NCBI GenBank assembly: GCA_036564195.1
Contig: DATCLA010000223.1
Location: 1-22,643, forward strand
DNA from: DATCLA01 sp036564195
Lineage (GTDB): Bacteria; Bacillota; UBA4882; UBA8346
Length of the DNA stretch: 22,643 bases
Direction: 5' to 3'
This document shows positions 7,723 through 15,713 of the stretch, in pieces. Position numbers and translations under genes: made by a program. Within the stretch, counting starts at the first letter, position 1; each line of letters starts with the position of its first letter. The notes under the pieces are model-generated. The model worked only from the letters and a program-made list of their open reading frames with translations, searched no databases and was not told where the DNA came from.

Positions 7723-8541
7723 TTAAAGGGTGCTGGCTTCGCCTTTAGCGGTATTTACTGCTAACCGCTGGCGTAATGCCTCGTACACAAGAATTCCAGC
7801 GGAAACCGAAACGTTTAAGGACTCCGCCTTACCCGGTTGCGGAATGGACACTCTCCTAATAGCATAGTTTTCCCACTCCGGTGTAACCCCCTTTCCTTCA
7901 TTACCAACTAGTAATAATGTAGGTAAAGTCAGATCCACCGCAAAACAGCTGCAAACGGCATTTGGAGTTCCGGCTATGATTTGAACTCCGGCTTTTTGAG
8001 CGGCGGCAGCAATCATTCGGGGAGTCAGGTTACGGTAGATCTTTTGGTAGAAGATCCCCCCCATGGTGGCCCGGACCACTTTTCCCTGAAAGGGATCGAC
8101 CGTACCGGAAGTAAAAAGCAGACAATCCAATCCTCCTGCCCAGGCAGTCCGGATGATAGTCCCTACATTACCTGGATCCTGCAACCCGTCAATAATTAAA
8201 CCAAGCTTAGTACCGGTTAAGTCAAAAACCGGTTCTTGTGGAAGTGATAACATGGCTACAATTCCTTGGGGGGTTTCAGTTTCGCAAATTTTACCCAAGA
8301 CCGTTTCACTTACTTCAAAGCCTTCGGCCCGGGTAGTCAAAAGCTGCAGCAACTCCCGGCCCTCCCCGGTAGCGCAAAGCCTTTGCGACCAAAAAAAACA
8401 CCGAATTTCAGCTTCGGCCTTCAATGCTTCGGCTACAAGATGAATGCCTTCGGCCAAAAATAGCTTATGTTGCAAACGCCCCTTTTTAAGCTGTAAACTA
8501 CTGGCCAACTTAATAAGGCGGTTGGTATTACTAGTAATCAT
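7723..8541 (-). CDS. SpoU-class 23S rRNA / tRNA 2'-O-ribose methyltransferase
   Basis: This 272-residue protein shows the SPOUT fold signatures. An N-terminal substrate-binding domain (KKGRLQHKLFLAEGIHLVAEAL, about 19-40) precedes motif 1, DGLQDPGNVGTIIRTA (118-133, with Asn125 and Arg131). Motif 2 is LVGNEGKGV (211-219, Glu215), and motif 3 is IPQPGKAESLNVSVSAGI (233-250, Asn243), which forms the SAM-binding knot. It methylates a ribose 2'-OH in rRNA or tRNA using S-adenosylmethionine. The place directly ahead of pheST matches Bacillus ysgA, an RlmB/TrmH-like enzyme; the target nucleotide cannot be read from sequence. It has its own sigma-A promoter with a leader of about 100 bases. The start at ATG 8541 fits the family N-terminus, although its Shine-Dalgarno (GGACTGA) is weak. 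Confidence 0.93.
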   Translation of the reverse strand: MITSNTNRLIKLASSLQLKKGRLQHKLFLAEGIHLVAEALKAEAEIRCFFWSQRLCATGEGRELLQLLTTRAEGFEVSETVLGKICETETPQGIVAMLSLPQEPVFDLTGTKLGLIIDGLQDPGNVGTIIRTAWAGGLDCLLFTSGTVDPFQGKVVRATMGGIFYQKIYRNLTPRMIAAAAQKAGVQIIAGTPNAVCSCFAVDLTLPTLLLVGNEGKGVTPEWENYAIRRVSIPQPGKAESLNVSVSAGILVYEALRQRLAVNTAKGEASTL

Positions 8542-8650
8542 TACCGTCAGTCCTATTCCGGTGGCTACTCATGTAGTCAGATTATTTACAACTATTATTA
8601 TTATCGTCCGGGTTGTCTGTAAAACCTTTAACGGAGCCATAATTTATTTA

Positions 8651-8679
8651 ACTATACCAAGTTGCTTGAAAAGCGTCAA
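8651..8679 (-). promoter_or_regulatory. Sigma-A promoter for the SpoU methyltransferase
   Basis: TTGACG at 8679-8674 and TATAGT at 8656-8651 are separated by exactly 17 bases, immediately downstream of the rnpB terminator. Initiation is predicted near 8644, giving a leader of about 100 bases. The leader also contains a 23-codon frame starting ATGGCTCCG that has no ribosome binding site. Confidence 0.8.
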
Positions 8680-8709
8680 GTAAATAGCTAATTTAAAGTC
8701 CAAATCAAT

Positions 8710-8749
8710 ATAAAAGCAGGAAATCCGTACCCAACGACGGATTTCCTGC
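8710..8749 (-). terminator. Intrinsic terminator of rnpB
   Basis: A perfect 12-bp stem, GCAGGAAATCCG / CGGATTTCCTGC, with a 10-base loop is followed by TTTTATATTG on the minus strand. It starts about two bases after the RNase P RNA 3' end. Confidence 0.92.
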
Positions 8750-8750
8750 T

Positions 8751-9114
8751 GTCCAACTGTCTCTATAAGCCGAGTTCTGTACCTTTTAAAAAAGGCGATA
8801 ACCATTTATCTCGGATAACGATTGCTCGTTACCTCTAGCGACCAACCCGGGAGAAAAGCGGGCCACTTTATCTCTCCCCTATTTGGTCTTGCTCCGGATG
8901 GGGTTTGCCAAGCCGACCGATTCCCCGGCCGCTGGTGTGCTCTTACCACACCTTTTCAGCTTTGCCATGGGTTGCTTTTCCACTACCCATTCGGCCTCTC
9001 CTTTTCTGTGGCACTTTCCGTAGGGTCACCCCTCCTGGACGTTATCCAGCATCCTGCCCTGTGGAGCTCGGACTTTCCTCAGGCAAAGGCCCGCGGTTAT
9101 CCGAGACAGTTGGG
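8751..9114 (-). ncRNA. rnpB: RNase P RNA, type A
   Basis: The catalytic RNA that trims tRNA 5' leaders. The 5' strand CCAACTGTCTC and 3' strand GAGACAGTTGG pair perfectly as helix P1, fixing the ends near 9113 and 8753. The universally conserved blocks appear in order: GAGGAAAGTCCGAGCTCC, the P10-P12 region with TACGGAAAGTGCCACAG, GGTGTGGTAAGAGCACACC, the tRNA-CCA-binding loop CTTGGCAAACCCCATCCGG with AGCAAGACCAAATAGGG, and the terminal ACAGAACTCGGCTTATAG. Total length is about 362 nt, and the layout is the ancestral type A, as in Clostridia, not the type B of Bacillus. It is flanked by a good promoter and a strong terminator, so it is an independent transcription unit. Confidence 0.97.
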
Positions 9115-9129
9115 CTTAACATCAAATTT

Positions 9130-9159
9130 AGTTTAACACCATCTCCTGATCCGTGTCAA
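9130..9159 (-). promoter_or_regulatory. Sigma-A promoter for rnpB
   Basis: A perfect TTGACA at 9159-9154 is followed after 18 bases by TAAACT at 9135-9130. Initiation is predicted about 7 bases further on, near the start of helix P1 of the RNase P RNA. Confidence 0.75.
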
Positions 9160-9189
9160 CCGGGAGAAAATATTGGTAAAACATCATCG

Positions 9190-9903
9190 TCAACTGTAAT
9201 AAAGGATCCGGCCACAGTTTTCGCAACAGTAAAGTTTGTCTTCACCCCGTTTAATCTGCTGCAACCTAGACTCAGCGAGGCTGACATGGCAAGCGCCGCA
9301 ACTTTGCTGTTTTATCCTGGTAATACCGATTCCCCGGTGTGCCTTGGCGATCCGACGGTACTTCTCCAGCCATTCCAGGGGAATTTGTGGTAACAGCTCT
9401 TCTAGCTCCAGTTGGAGCTGTTCTTTTTCGAAATTAACCGCCAACTTTTGTTGATATAGTTCATTCTGCCTTTGGTCATACTCGGCGGCAACCGCTGCCC
9501 GGCGCTGTTTAGTACCGGTTAACTCTGCTGTCTTTACTTCGTCGCATTCCATTAACTGCAACAGATCCTCTTCGAGCTTGGAACAGAGACCTTGATACTC
9601 AGCAACTTTCTGTTGCACCAGTTCTAACTCGCGGGGCTGGACAATGGTACCGCTGTAAAGTTTCTCATTTTCCTGCTTTAACCGCTCCTCGCAGGAGTTT
9701 AATTCCAAACTCAACTGGCGTTGCCGGCGCTTTTGTTGTTCCAGTTGCTTTTCGGCTTTAATAATAATTTGGTCTAATTCCGTTTTCAAGCCTTCCAAAG
9801 CGGTTAAACTGGGGTCTTCCTGCAATTGCAGCAATGTCTGCTCCAACTGGGCCAGACGGCTCTCAATCTCCTGTACCCGGTATAAAAGCGGTAAAATCGC
9901 CAT
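9190..9903 (-). CDS. Coiled-coil protein with C4-type zinc ribbon (COG1579 family)
   Basis: This 237-residue protein is almost entirely heptad-rich helix (about residues 8-185, rich in Glu, Gln, Leu and Lys). It contains the family's conserved break YSGTIVQPRELELVQQKV near 83-100. The C-terminal zinc ribbon has Cys202-x2-Cys205 and Cys227-x2-Cys230, with an additional Cys226. The family is a predicted nucleic-acid-binding protein of unknown detailed role. It regularly follows nif3 and precedes rnpB in Clostridia, as here. The ATG at 9903 has GGAG about 9 bases upstream; an ATG four bases earlier is out of frame. The gap to nif3 is 94 bases with no clear promoter, so read-through from nif3 is likely. 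Confidence 0.9.
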   Translation of the reverse strand: MAILPLLYRVQEIESRLAQLEQTLLQLQEDPSLTALEGLKTELDQIIIKAEKQLEQQKRRQRQLSLELNSCEERLKQENEKLYSGTIVQPRELELVQQKVAEYQGLCSKLEEDLLQLMECDEVKTAELTGTKQRRAAVAAEYDQRQNELYQQKLAVNFEKEQLQLELEELLPQIPLEWLEKYRRIAKAHRGIGITRIKQQSCGACHVSLAESRLQQIKRGEDKLYCCENCGRILYYS

Positions 9904-9997
9904 CCATTTGTTCTCCTCTATTCAAATCGTTCTTTTAAGACTGTCTATAACCGACAAAATGATTGCTAAAACCCAAAGAATTGGGGTTGCAGTTCCG

Positions 9998-11101
9998 TCA
10001 GGCAATCCGGTACGGTTCGCCGGTAAAACCGGAACGGATAATCTGGAACGAGTCATCCGCAAAGATCTCCTCAAGATACCGAGAGACCAACGTAATAAAA
10101 CAATTTTCCGTCGCCGCATGGCCGGCCTCAATCACTGCCAGTCCCCGTTCCCGCGCTTCCCAATGGTCATGGTAATTCAACTCGCCGGTAAGGTAAAGAT
10201 CGGCATTCTGCTGTGCCGCCTGGCGGATCAAACTACCGCCGCTGCCGGAGCAAACGGCCACGACCGCAATGGGTTTGGCCGGTTCTCCCGATACCTTCAC
10301 CGCTTCAAGGCCTAATTTAACTTTAATCCGCTGCTGGAATTCAGCAAGCGGTAGGGGTTCTGCCAAATGACCGATCCGACCCATTCCATGACGGGAAGGA
10401 TTTGATAAGGGGTAAACATCAACCACCGGTTCCTCATAAGGATGATAACGGTAAACAGCTTGCAGTACTTTGTTTAATCCGGACTGGATCACGTTTAATT
10501 CTAAGCGCATTTCCGGAACTGCTTCCAAGCGACCCGGCTGGCCAAGATAAGGTCGGGCCCGGCTGCCTGGTTTAAAAGTACCGGTGCCGTTACAACTGAA
10601 AGAACATTCCCGGTACTCTCCGATTTCACCTGCTCCGGCCATAGCCATGGCTTCCCGCAGTTGTTCTGCATGAGTAGGGGGAGTAAACACTACTACTTTA
10701 TAAGTAGGCACTAAGGCTGGCTCCAATGGCTGAATCCGGGTTAAACCTAAACTTTCGGCCAGGTACTGATTGATGCCGTGTTCAGCTTTATCCATATTGG
10801 TATGGGCGACCAACACAAATTGGTCGTGCTTGATTAAGCTGCTCAACAACTGACCCTGAAGCTCACTGGGATTCACTCCGGTAAGTGGTTTAAAAAGGAA
10901 GGGATGATGGACGATGAATCCGTCTACTTGATGGTTTTGGCCTTCTTGAAGTACCGGATGGTTCAAATCGACAGCCACCAGGATCCGCTGGACCGTTGCT
11001 GCTGACCGTCCGATTTGCAGGCCGACCCGGTCCCATGACTCTGCCAATTCAAAAGGGGCCAGCCGGTTAATTGCCTCTACCAACTGTTTTAATCGGGGCA
11101 A
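9998..11101 (-). CDS. Nif3-like dinuclear metal-center protein (YqfO type)
   Basis: This 367-residue protein contains both halves of the Nif3 fold. The N-terminal half has ESWDRVGLQIG (21-31), the metal-binding HHPFLFKPL (65-73), and VAHTNMDKAEHGIN with Asp104. The C-terminal half has CSGSGGSLI, YLTGELNYHDHWEA and the metal-binding EAGHAATEN. Between them, about residues 132-232, lies the PII/CutA-like insertion typical of the longer YqfO-type members (YKVVVFTPP through YRYHPYEEPVVDVYP). Such proteins form hexameric toroids with a two-metal site; some are annotated GTP cyclohydrolase 1 type 2, but the true reaction is unsettled. Start is TTG 11101 with GAGGTG 7 bases upstream. In many Firmicutes trmK lies between rpoD and nif3; here a tRNA gene sits in that place. 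Confidence 0.93.
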   Translation of the reverse strand: MPRLKQLVEAINRLAPFELAESWDRVGLQIGRSAATVQRILVAVDLNHPVLQEGQNHQVDGFIVHHPFLFKPLTGVNPSELQGQLLSSLIKHDQFVLVAHTNMDKAEHGINQYLAESLGLTRIQPLEPALVPTYKVVVFTPPTHAEQLREAMAMAGAGEIGEYRECSFSCNGTGTFKPGSRARPYLGQPGRLEAVPEMRLELNVIQSGLNKVLQAVYRYHPYEEPVVDVYPLSNPSRHGMGRIGHLAEPLPLAEFQQRIKVKLGLEAVKVSGEPAKPIAVVAVCSGSGGSLIRQAAQQNADLYLTGELNYHDHWEARERGLAVIEAGHAATENCFITLVSRYLEEIFADDSFQIIRSGFTGEPYRIA

Positions 11102-11201
11102 TTATACTCACCTCGAATCGCATCCTGCGCAATTTAACTGTCATAAACAAATTCGCGACCGCGCCGATTAACTCCTGCTTTCGGTATTAGGCCATAATTA
11201 A

Positions 11202-11240
11202 TAAAAACCCGTGCCACCACTTATTTGGGTAACAGCGGGT
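11202..11240 (-). terminator. Intrinsic terminator after the tRNA gene
   Basis: ACCCG, a bulged C, then TGTTACC pair across a 9-base loop with GGTGGCA and CGGGT (12 pairs, two of them G-U). This is followed by TTTTATT on the minus strand, 41 bases after the tRNA 3' end. Confidence 0.75.
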
Positions 11241-11280
11241 AAAAAAATTTAATCTTTGTGAATTTATATAATATCTGGTC

Positions 11281-11355
11281 TGGTGGGCCCACTTGGATTT
11301 GAACCAAGGACCGATCGGTTATGAGCCGACTGCTCTACCCCTGAGCTATGGGCCC
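11281..11355 (-). tRNA. tRNA with CAU anticodon (elongator Met, or Ile2 if modified), CCA encoded
   Basis: The 75-nt gene folds as a standard cloverleaf. Its acceptor is GGGCCCA/TGGGCCC, the D arm GCTC/GAGC, and the anticodon arm GTCGG-CTCATAA-CCGAT with anticodon CAT. The T arm is CTTGG-TTCAAAT-CCAAG, the discriminator is A, and CCA is encoded. The D loop is short (AGGGGTA). CAU can decode Met, or AUA-Ile after lysidine modification by TilS. Clostridial elongator tRNA-Met genes often begin GGGCC, which favours Met. However, C4-G69 and C5-G68 are also TilS determinants described in E. coli, so the call is left open. It has its own promoter and terminator. Confidence 0.93.
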
Positions 11356-11374
11356 TCAAAAACTGACAAAACTT

Positions 11375-11403
11375 ATTATACAATCTTTCAATTAAAACAT
11401 CAA
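11375..11403 (-). promoter_or_regulatory. Sigma-A promoter for the tRNA gene
   Basis: TTGATG at 11403-11398 and a perfect TATAAT at 11380-11375 are separated by exactly 17 bases, in the gap between the rpoD stop and the tRNA. Initiation is predicted about 13 bases ahead of the mature tRNA 5' end. Confidence 0.82.
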
Positions 11404-11457
11404 TAGCATCTTTCACATCAATTGAAGAAACTGCTTACGATTTTAGAGAAACAATCT

Positions 11458-12564
11458 TCAGTCCAAAAAGTCCTTCAATTTCTTGCTCCGACTGGGATGA
11501 CGCAGTTTACGCAAAGCTTTAGCTTCAATCTGTCGGATCCGTTCCCTGGTGACATTAAAAATTTGTCCCACTTCTTCTAAAGTCCGGGCCCGGCCGTCAT
11601 CCAAACCAAAACGGAGCCGTAATACCTTCTCTTCACGGGGAGTTAAGGTATTAAGTACATCTTCCAACTGTTCCTTCAACAAACGGAAGGAAGCGGCCTC
11701 CGCCGGAGCCGGAGCATCCTGATCCTCAATAAAGTCACCCAAATGGCTGTCTTCCTCTTCGCCAATGGGGGTTTCCAAAGATACCGGCTCTTGGGCGATT
11801 TTAATAATTTCCCGGACTCGCTCCGGACTCAGTTCCATCTCCTCGGCAATCTCTTCGGCAGAAGGCTCACGGCCCAAAGTCTGTAACAGTTGGCGTGAAA
11901 CCCGGATTAACTTATTAATCGTCTCCACCATATGCACAGGAATACGGATGGTCCGAGCCTGATCGGCAATGGCCCGGGTAATTGCCTGACGAATCCACCA
12001 CGTAGCGTAAGTACTGAATTTAAAGCCTTTACGGTAATCGAACTTCTCCACTGCTTTAATCAGACCCAAGTTACCTTCCTGGATTAAATCCAAAAAAAGC
12101 ATCCCGCGTCCGACATAGCGCTTGGCAATACTGACTACCAGGCGGAGATTGGCTTCGGCCAGGCGGCGTTTAGCGTTTTCATCACCTGCTTCAACCCGTT
12201 CTGCCAGTTCGATCTCCTCATTAGCGGAAAGCAAGGGAACTCTCCCGATCTCCTTTAAATACATCCGTACCGGATCATCTAATGCAATTCCCTCGGGGAT
12301 GGTAAGGTCGATTTCAACTTCTTCATCCATATCCGGGTGGAAGATCTCCACTTCCTCCTCGGAGACTTCTTCACTGGTATCCGGAAGAACTTCAATTCCA
12401 TTGTTAGCTAAAGCATCATAAACCTCATCAATTTGCTCAGCGGTGAGGTCAACTTGCTCTAGACTATCCATGATTTCCCGGTATGAAATAATCCCTTTCC
12501 GCTTGCCTTTTGCGATTAGCTCTTTGATACCTTCGATACTTGGCAAGGTTTTTTCTTTACTCAA
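11458..12564 (-). CDS. rpoD: RNA polymerase primary sigma factor RpoD/SigA
   Basis: This 368-residue protein has all sigma-70 regions: region 1.1 (about 1-75), region 1.2 with [17 protein letters not shown] (96-112), and region 2 with [15 protein letters not shown] and the 2.3-2.4 segment [17 protein letters not shown] (186-202). Region 3 lies around 215-290. Region 4 has [18 protein letters not shown] (307-324) and the -35-reading helix-turn-helix [20 protein letters not shown] (328-347). Compact length without the long region 1 insertion is typical of Firmicutes SigA. The start is TTG 12564; a GGAAGGATGG purine block lies 9-12 bases upstream. A five-codon ATG frame overlapping this start ends in TGA at TTGA, which may couple initiation. 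It follows dnaG as in Bacillus and clostridia. Confidence 0.97.
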   Translation of the reverse strand: MSKEKTLPSIEGIKELIAKGKRKGIISYREIMDSLEQVDLTAEQIDEVYDALANNGIEVLPDTSEEVSEEEVEIFHPDMDEEVEIDLTIPEGIALDDPVRMYLKEIGRVPLLSANEEIELAERVEAGDENAKRRLAEANLRLVVSIAKRYVGRGMLFLDLIQEGNLGLIKAVEKFDYRKGFKFSTYATWWIRQAITRAIADQARTIRIPVHMVETINKLIRVSRQLLQTLGREPSAEEIAEEMELSPERVREIIKIAQEPVSLETPIGEEEDSHLGDFIEDQDAPAPAEAASFRLLKEQLEDVLNTLTPREEKVLRLRFGLDDGRARTLEEVGQIFNVTRERIRQIEAKALRKLRHPSRSKKLKDFLD

Positions 12565-12637
12565 AGTTTAATTACCATCCTTCCAAAGGGAGCATTACTT
12601 AGTACATCCCAAATTTATTCTTTGCTAGATACAAAAA

Positions 12638-14506
12638 TTAAATTTCTGCGGTAAAATGCGGAAATTCTTTTTGCAGTCGGTTTTTTAATTCGGTAAACTC
12701 CCGAACCTTAGCTTTTAATGCCGCTTCCTCTAAAACCTGCCCCCTGGCGTCCCGCCCGGTAGAGATCTCATTGGTCAAGCTTTGAATCCGCTCTTGCAGG
12801 TATAACATTTGTAAACGATTTAAAATGCCATCCAGATCGCCGGGACAATTTTTAATCTCCTGTTCTGCAAGTAATGTAGCAGCAACCTCCCGGGTTGAAC
12901 TGGCCAATTCTTCCAAAACAAATTCCGGACCCGCGCTGGATAATCTCTTTTGGTCTAATGCGGCGAAAAGATTGCGCCACACCTCGAATCGAAAGTCTTT
13001 CGCTTCCAATTTTTCTTTTATTCGCTCAAATTTATCATATTCCTGCAAAGTTAATTGCAAAAGTTCCTTTTCAGCTTTAAAAATCGCTTTTTGTAAAGGA
13101 GTCAGGTTTTCGACGTTAACCAGACCGGTTTTGGGCCGACTATTTACAGTTATTTCATTAGTATAACTATTATTATTTATCCTATCCAAAACCTGTGAAT
13201 TTTTACCATTGGTGTGGACCCAACGTCGTAATTCGTTAAAGACAGCGGTCTCTGACACCCCGATCTCCCGGGCGGCTTTACGAATATAGGCTTCCCGGGC
13301 AATCGAACTGTCAACCTTAGCCAATTGGGGTAAAAGCTCCTGAACCGCCTGGGCTTTGCCTTCCGGAGAATTTACGTCATACTTCCCCACCACTTGGCTA
13401 AGCTGATAATCAATTACATTCATCCGTTTTTGCAGTAAAGCTTCAAAGGCTTCCGCCCCGGCTTCCCGGATCAATGAATCCGGATCGTGCCCTGTCGGCA
13501 AGCTCAGAATCTTAATCTCCAAACCAGCTTCCTGCAACAATTCAAGGCCTTTATGAGTAGCGTTCTGACCGGCGCTGTCAGCGTCATAGGCTAGAACCGC
13601 TTCAGAAGCATAACGTTTAATCAACTTTACCTGTTCCCGGGTCAGTGCAGTGCCTAACGAAGCAATGGTTTGAGTAAAGCCAGCCTGATGCGCCTGGATC
13701 ACATCGAGATAACCTTCGACAATAATCACTTGTCGTTTATGACGAATTGTCTCCTTGGCCTGATAAAATCCATACAAAAGCCTACTCTTATGAAAAATGA
13801 CACTTTCAGGCGAGTTCAAATACTTCGGATGGCTCTGATCAAAAATTCTCCCGCCAAACCCAGCAAACCTGCCCCGTAAATCAAGGATGGGAAAGATTAA
13901 ACGATCCCGAAACCGGTCGTAAAAACCGTTTTCACCGAAACCGACTAACCCGACTTTTTCGGCTGCTTCTAAAGGAATAGCTTTCTGTTTCAACAGTTCG
14001 GTGAGTTGGTGCCATCCCGCCGAGGCATAGCCCAAGTTAAAAGCAGACCAGCTTGTCGGTAAAATCTTCCGACGGTCCAGATATTGACGGGCCGTTGCAC
14101 CGGATTCGGTTTTAATCAGACAGTGATGAAAAAATGCCGCGGCTAACTTATTGATCTTGTATAACTGTTCTTTTTGATGATCTTCCTTCGAGAGCGGCTG
14201 AGCTTCGGGCCATTCAATTCCGGCCCGCCGGGCTAAACGTTGCGCGGCCGTAATGAAGTCCACATTTTCAACTTTCATAATGAAGCTGATGACATCGCCG
14301 CCTTTACCGCAACCAAAACAGTAAAAAAACTGTTTGGCGGGATTAACATTGAAAGAAGGGGTTTTTTCGGAATGAAGGGGACATAAACCGGTCAAATTCC
14401 GTCCCACCCGTTTTAAGGTTGTATATTCGGAAATCACCGCGACGATATCATTTTTCTCTTTAATCTCCCGGATCAATTCCTGACGATCAAGCAATTGTTC
14501 CACCAA
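12638..14506 (-). CDS. dnaG: DNA primase
   Basis: This 622-residue protein makes RNA primers at the replication fork. The N-terminal CHC2 zinc finger uses Cys42, His45, Cys63 and Cys66 (CPLHSEKTPSF and FYCFGCGKGG). The catalytic core contains SPESVIFHKSRLLYG and the Toprim acidic residues Glu264 (VIIVEGYLDV) and Asp308/Asp310 (AYDADSAGQ). The C-terminal third (about 430-622) is the helicase-interaction region and is divergent, as usual. It lies 73 bases ahead of rpoD in the classic macromolecular-synthesis order; rpsU is absent. The start is uncertain: TTG 14506 and GTG 14503 sit only one to four bases after GAGG, and TTG 14494 has GGTGG five bases upstream. No convincing sigma-A promoter was found in the 240 bases upstream. 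Confidence 0.96.
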   Translation of the reverse strand: MVEQLLDRQELIREIKEKNDIVAVISEYTTLKRVGRNLTGLCPLHSEKTPSFNVNPAKQFFYCFGCGKGGDVISFIMKVENVDFITAAQRLARRAGIEWPEAQPLSKEDHQKEQLYKINKLAAAFFHHCLIKTESGATARQYLDRRKILPTSWSAFNLGYASAGWHQLTELLKQKAIPLEAAEKVGLVGFGENGFYDRFRDRLIFPILDLRGRFAGFGGRIFDQSHPKYLNSPESVIFHKSRLLYGFYQAKETIRHKRQVIIVEGYLDVIQAHQAGFTQTIASLGTALTREQVKLIKRYASEAVLAYDADSAGQNATHKGLELLQEAGLEIKILSLPTGHDPDSLIREAGAEAFEALLQKRMNVIDYQLSQVVGKYDVNSPEGKAQAVQELLPQLAKVDSSIAREAYIRKAAREIGVSETAVFNELRRWVHTNGKNSQVLDRINNNSYTNEITVNSRPKTGLVNVENLTPLQKAIFKAEKELLQLTLQEYDKFERIKEKLEAKDFRFEVWRNLFAALDQKRLSSAGPEFVLEELASSTREVAATLLAEQEIKNCPGDLDGILNRLQMLYLQERIQSLTNEISTGRDARGQVLEEAALKAKVREFTELKNRLQKEFPHFTAEI

Positions 14507-14565
14507 ACCTCATTTTAAATTCAAAAAATTAAGCCAGTGTCTTCTTCTAAACACAGCTGAGATTG

Positions 14566-14591
14566 TTAAAGGACGTAATCACGTCCTTTAA
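14566..14591. terminator. 11-bp perfect hairpin between rodZ and dnaG
   Basis: TTAAAGGACGT and ACGTCCTTTAA flank a 4-base loop. It lies about 155 bases after the rodZ stop and 60 bases before dnaG. The 3' arm ends in TTTAA on both strands but lacks a full T-tract, so it may be a weak terminator for rodZ or a leader hairpin of dnaG. The rest of the 14507-14745 gap shows no gene and no clear promoter. Confidence 0.5.
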
Positions 14592-14745
14592 GATCAAAAT
14601 CTCTAGATAAGAGAAACTAATATTGAATCCTAACTCCCTTTCCCCAAAACTGGATGGCAACTAACCACTAAAATACTAGTTCATCTGATTAAACTAATAA
14701 AGATGCTGCACTTTTCCAGTCCAATTCATCAAGTGGTAAATTATT

Positions 14746-15600
14746 TTATTCTGATTCAACCATACCGTTGACTGTCAAGGTAATGGTTTTCGGGTTCCAG
14801 GCTTCACCCAAGGGACCCAAATCTTTACCGTTTAAGGTAAGCCTTAGGCCGGCCGGATTGCCAATCCTGAGCACTAACTCAGAATTGGCGGTCCAGAGCT
14901 GCTTTGGTGATTTAGCGTCAAACGTGACACCGCCATCTAGGTATTTAAACTGTCCGTCCGCTTTAACCTGGACCCATACTTTATCGGAAAATTCTGCATA
15001 TACTGTAATCGGCGCCGGATAAATCTGCTGCACGGTAGTTGCGGCCTGATCCTTTTTACTGGAAGTAACCGGCAGTGAAGCCTCTCTGGCCCGCGAAGAG
15101 ACGCCCGGCTCTTCTTGCTGGGATAGTGGCTGTTGCCTGGTAGTAAGGGGCTGAGTTTTAAAAATACCATTAACCACCAACAGAATACAGATTCCACTCA
15201 CTATTGTACCGATAGCAGCAATTAGCGGTACCGGATACTTGTGGACCAGTTTCAGCAATCTTTGCGCCAGAGGTTCATTAACCTCCTGAGGCCCGGTTTC
15301 ATCCAGCCTTTCCTGGGTTAGTTCATTTTCGGGAACCGGATCTACAACGGGTGGTGGTGTTTCCCGGGCCTTTAATAGCTTATTATATTCACTGATTATT
15401 TCCTCACTGTCCAAACCGACAGCGTTTGCATAATTCGTTAAAAAACCCTTGCGATATACTTCACCCGGAATAATTTCCAGATTCCCACTTTCAATTGCTT
15501 CTAAATATCGCAACCGGATTTTCGTAATCTCCTGAATCTCTTTTAAAGAGATATTCTTCATTTCCCTGGCTTTTCGTAATTTCTCGCCAATCTCCTTCAT
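14746..15600 (-). CDS. rodZ: RodZ-family helix-turn-helix membrane protein
   Basis: This 284-residue protein has an N-terminal helix-turn-helix of the HTH_25 type (KEIGEKLRKAREMKNISLKE through YLEAIESGNLEIIPGEVYRKGFLTNYA, residues 2-60). A Pro/Glu-rich linker follows, then one membrane span at about 124-147 (VPLIAAIGTIVSGICILLVV). A Ser/Gln-rich linker leads to a C-terminal beta-rich extracytoplasmic domain of the DUF4115 type (about 195-280). RodZ connects MreB filaments to the cell-wall elongation machinery through its cytoplasmic HTH. I chose the ATG at 15600 because GAGGTGG lies 7 bases upstream; the TTG two codons earlier is too close. It follows ftsK by 113 bases instead of lying near pgsA/cinA as in Bacillus. 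Confidence 0.92.
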   Translation of the reverse strand: MKEIGEKLRKAREMKNISLKEIQEITKIRLRYLEAIESGNLEIIPGEVYRKGFLTNYANAVGLDSEEIISEYNKLLKARETPPPVVDPVPENELTQERLDETGPQEVNEPLAQRLLKLVHKYPVPLIAAIGTIVSGICILLVVNGIFKTQPLTTRQQPLSQQEEPGVSSRAREASLPVTSSKKDQAATTVQQIYPAPITVYAEFSDKVWVQVKADGQFKYLDGGVTFDAKSPKQLWTANSELVLRIGNPAGLRLTLNGKDLGPLGEAWNPKTITLTVNGMVESE

Positions 15601-15713
15601 GAACAAACCACCTCACTTTTTTATTTGGGCGGTTGACACATGTAAAATTCATCAAAAATTAAGATTTATAATCTATATTCGAGTTAAAAGATTAAGTTCC
15701 TCCTTAAAAAAGT

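Noticed and set aside
8822..9393. Plus-strand open frames of 104 and 162 codons across 8822-9393
   Set aside because: They lie antisense to the structured RNase P RNA and to the zinc-ribbon gene; no ribosome binding site and no protein-like motif.
9922..10131. Minus-strand frame of 69 codons overlapping the 3' end of nif3
   Set aside because: Mostly inside nif3 in another frame, no Shine-Dalgarno, arginine-rich noise at the start.
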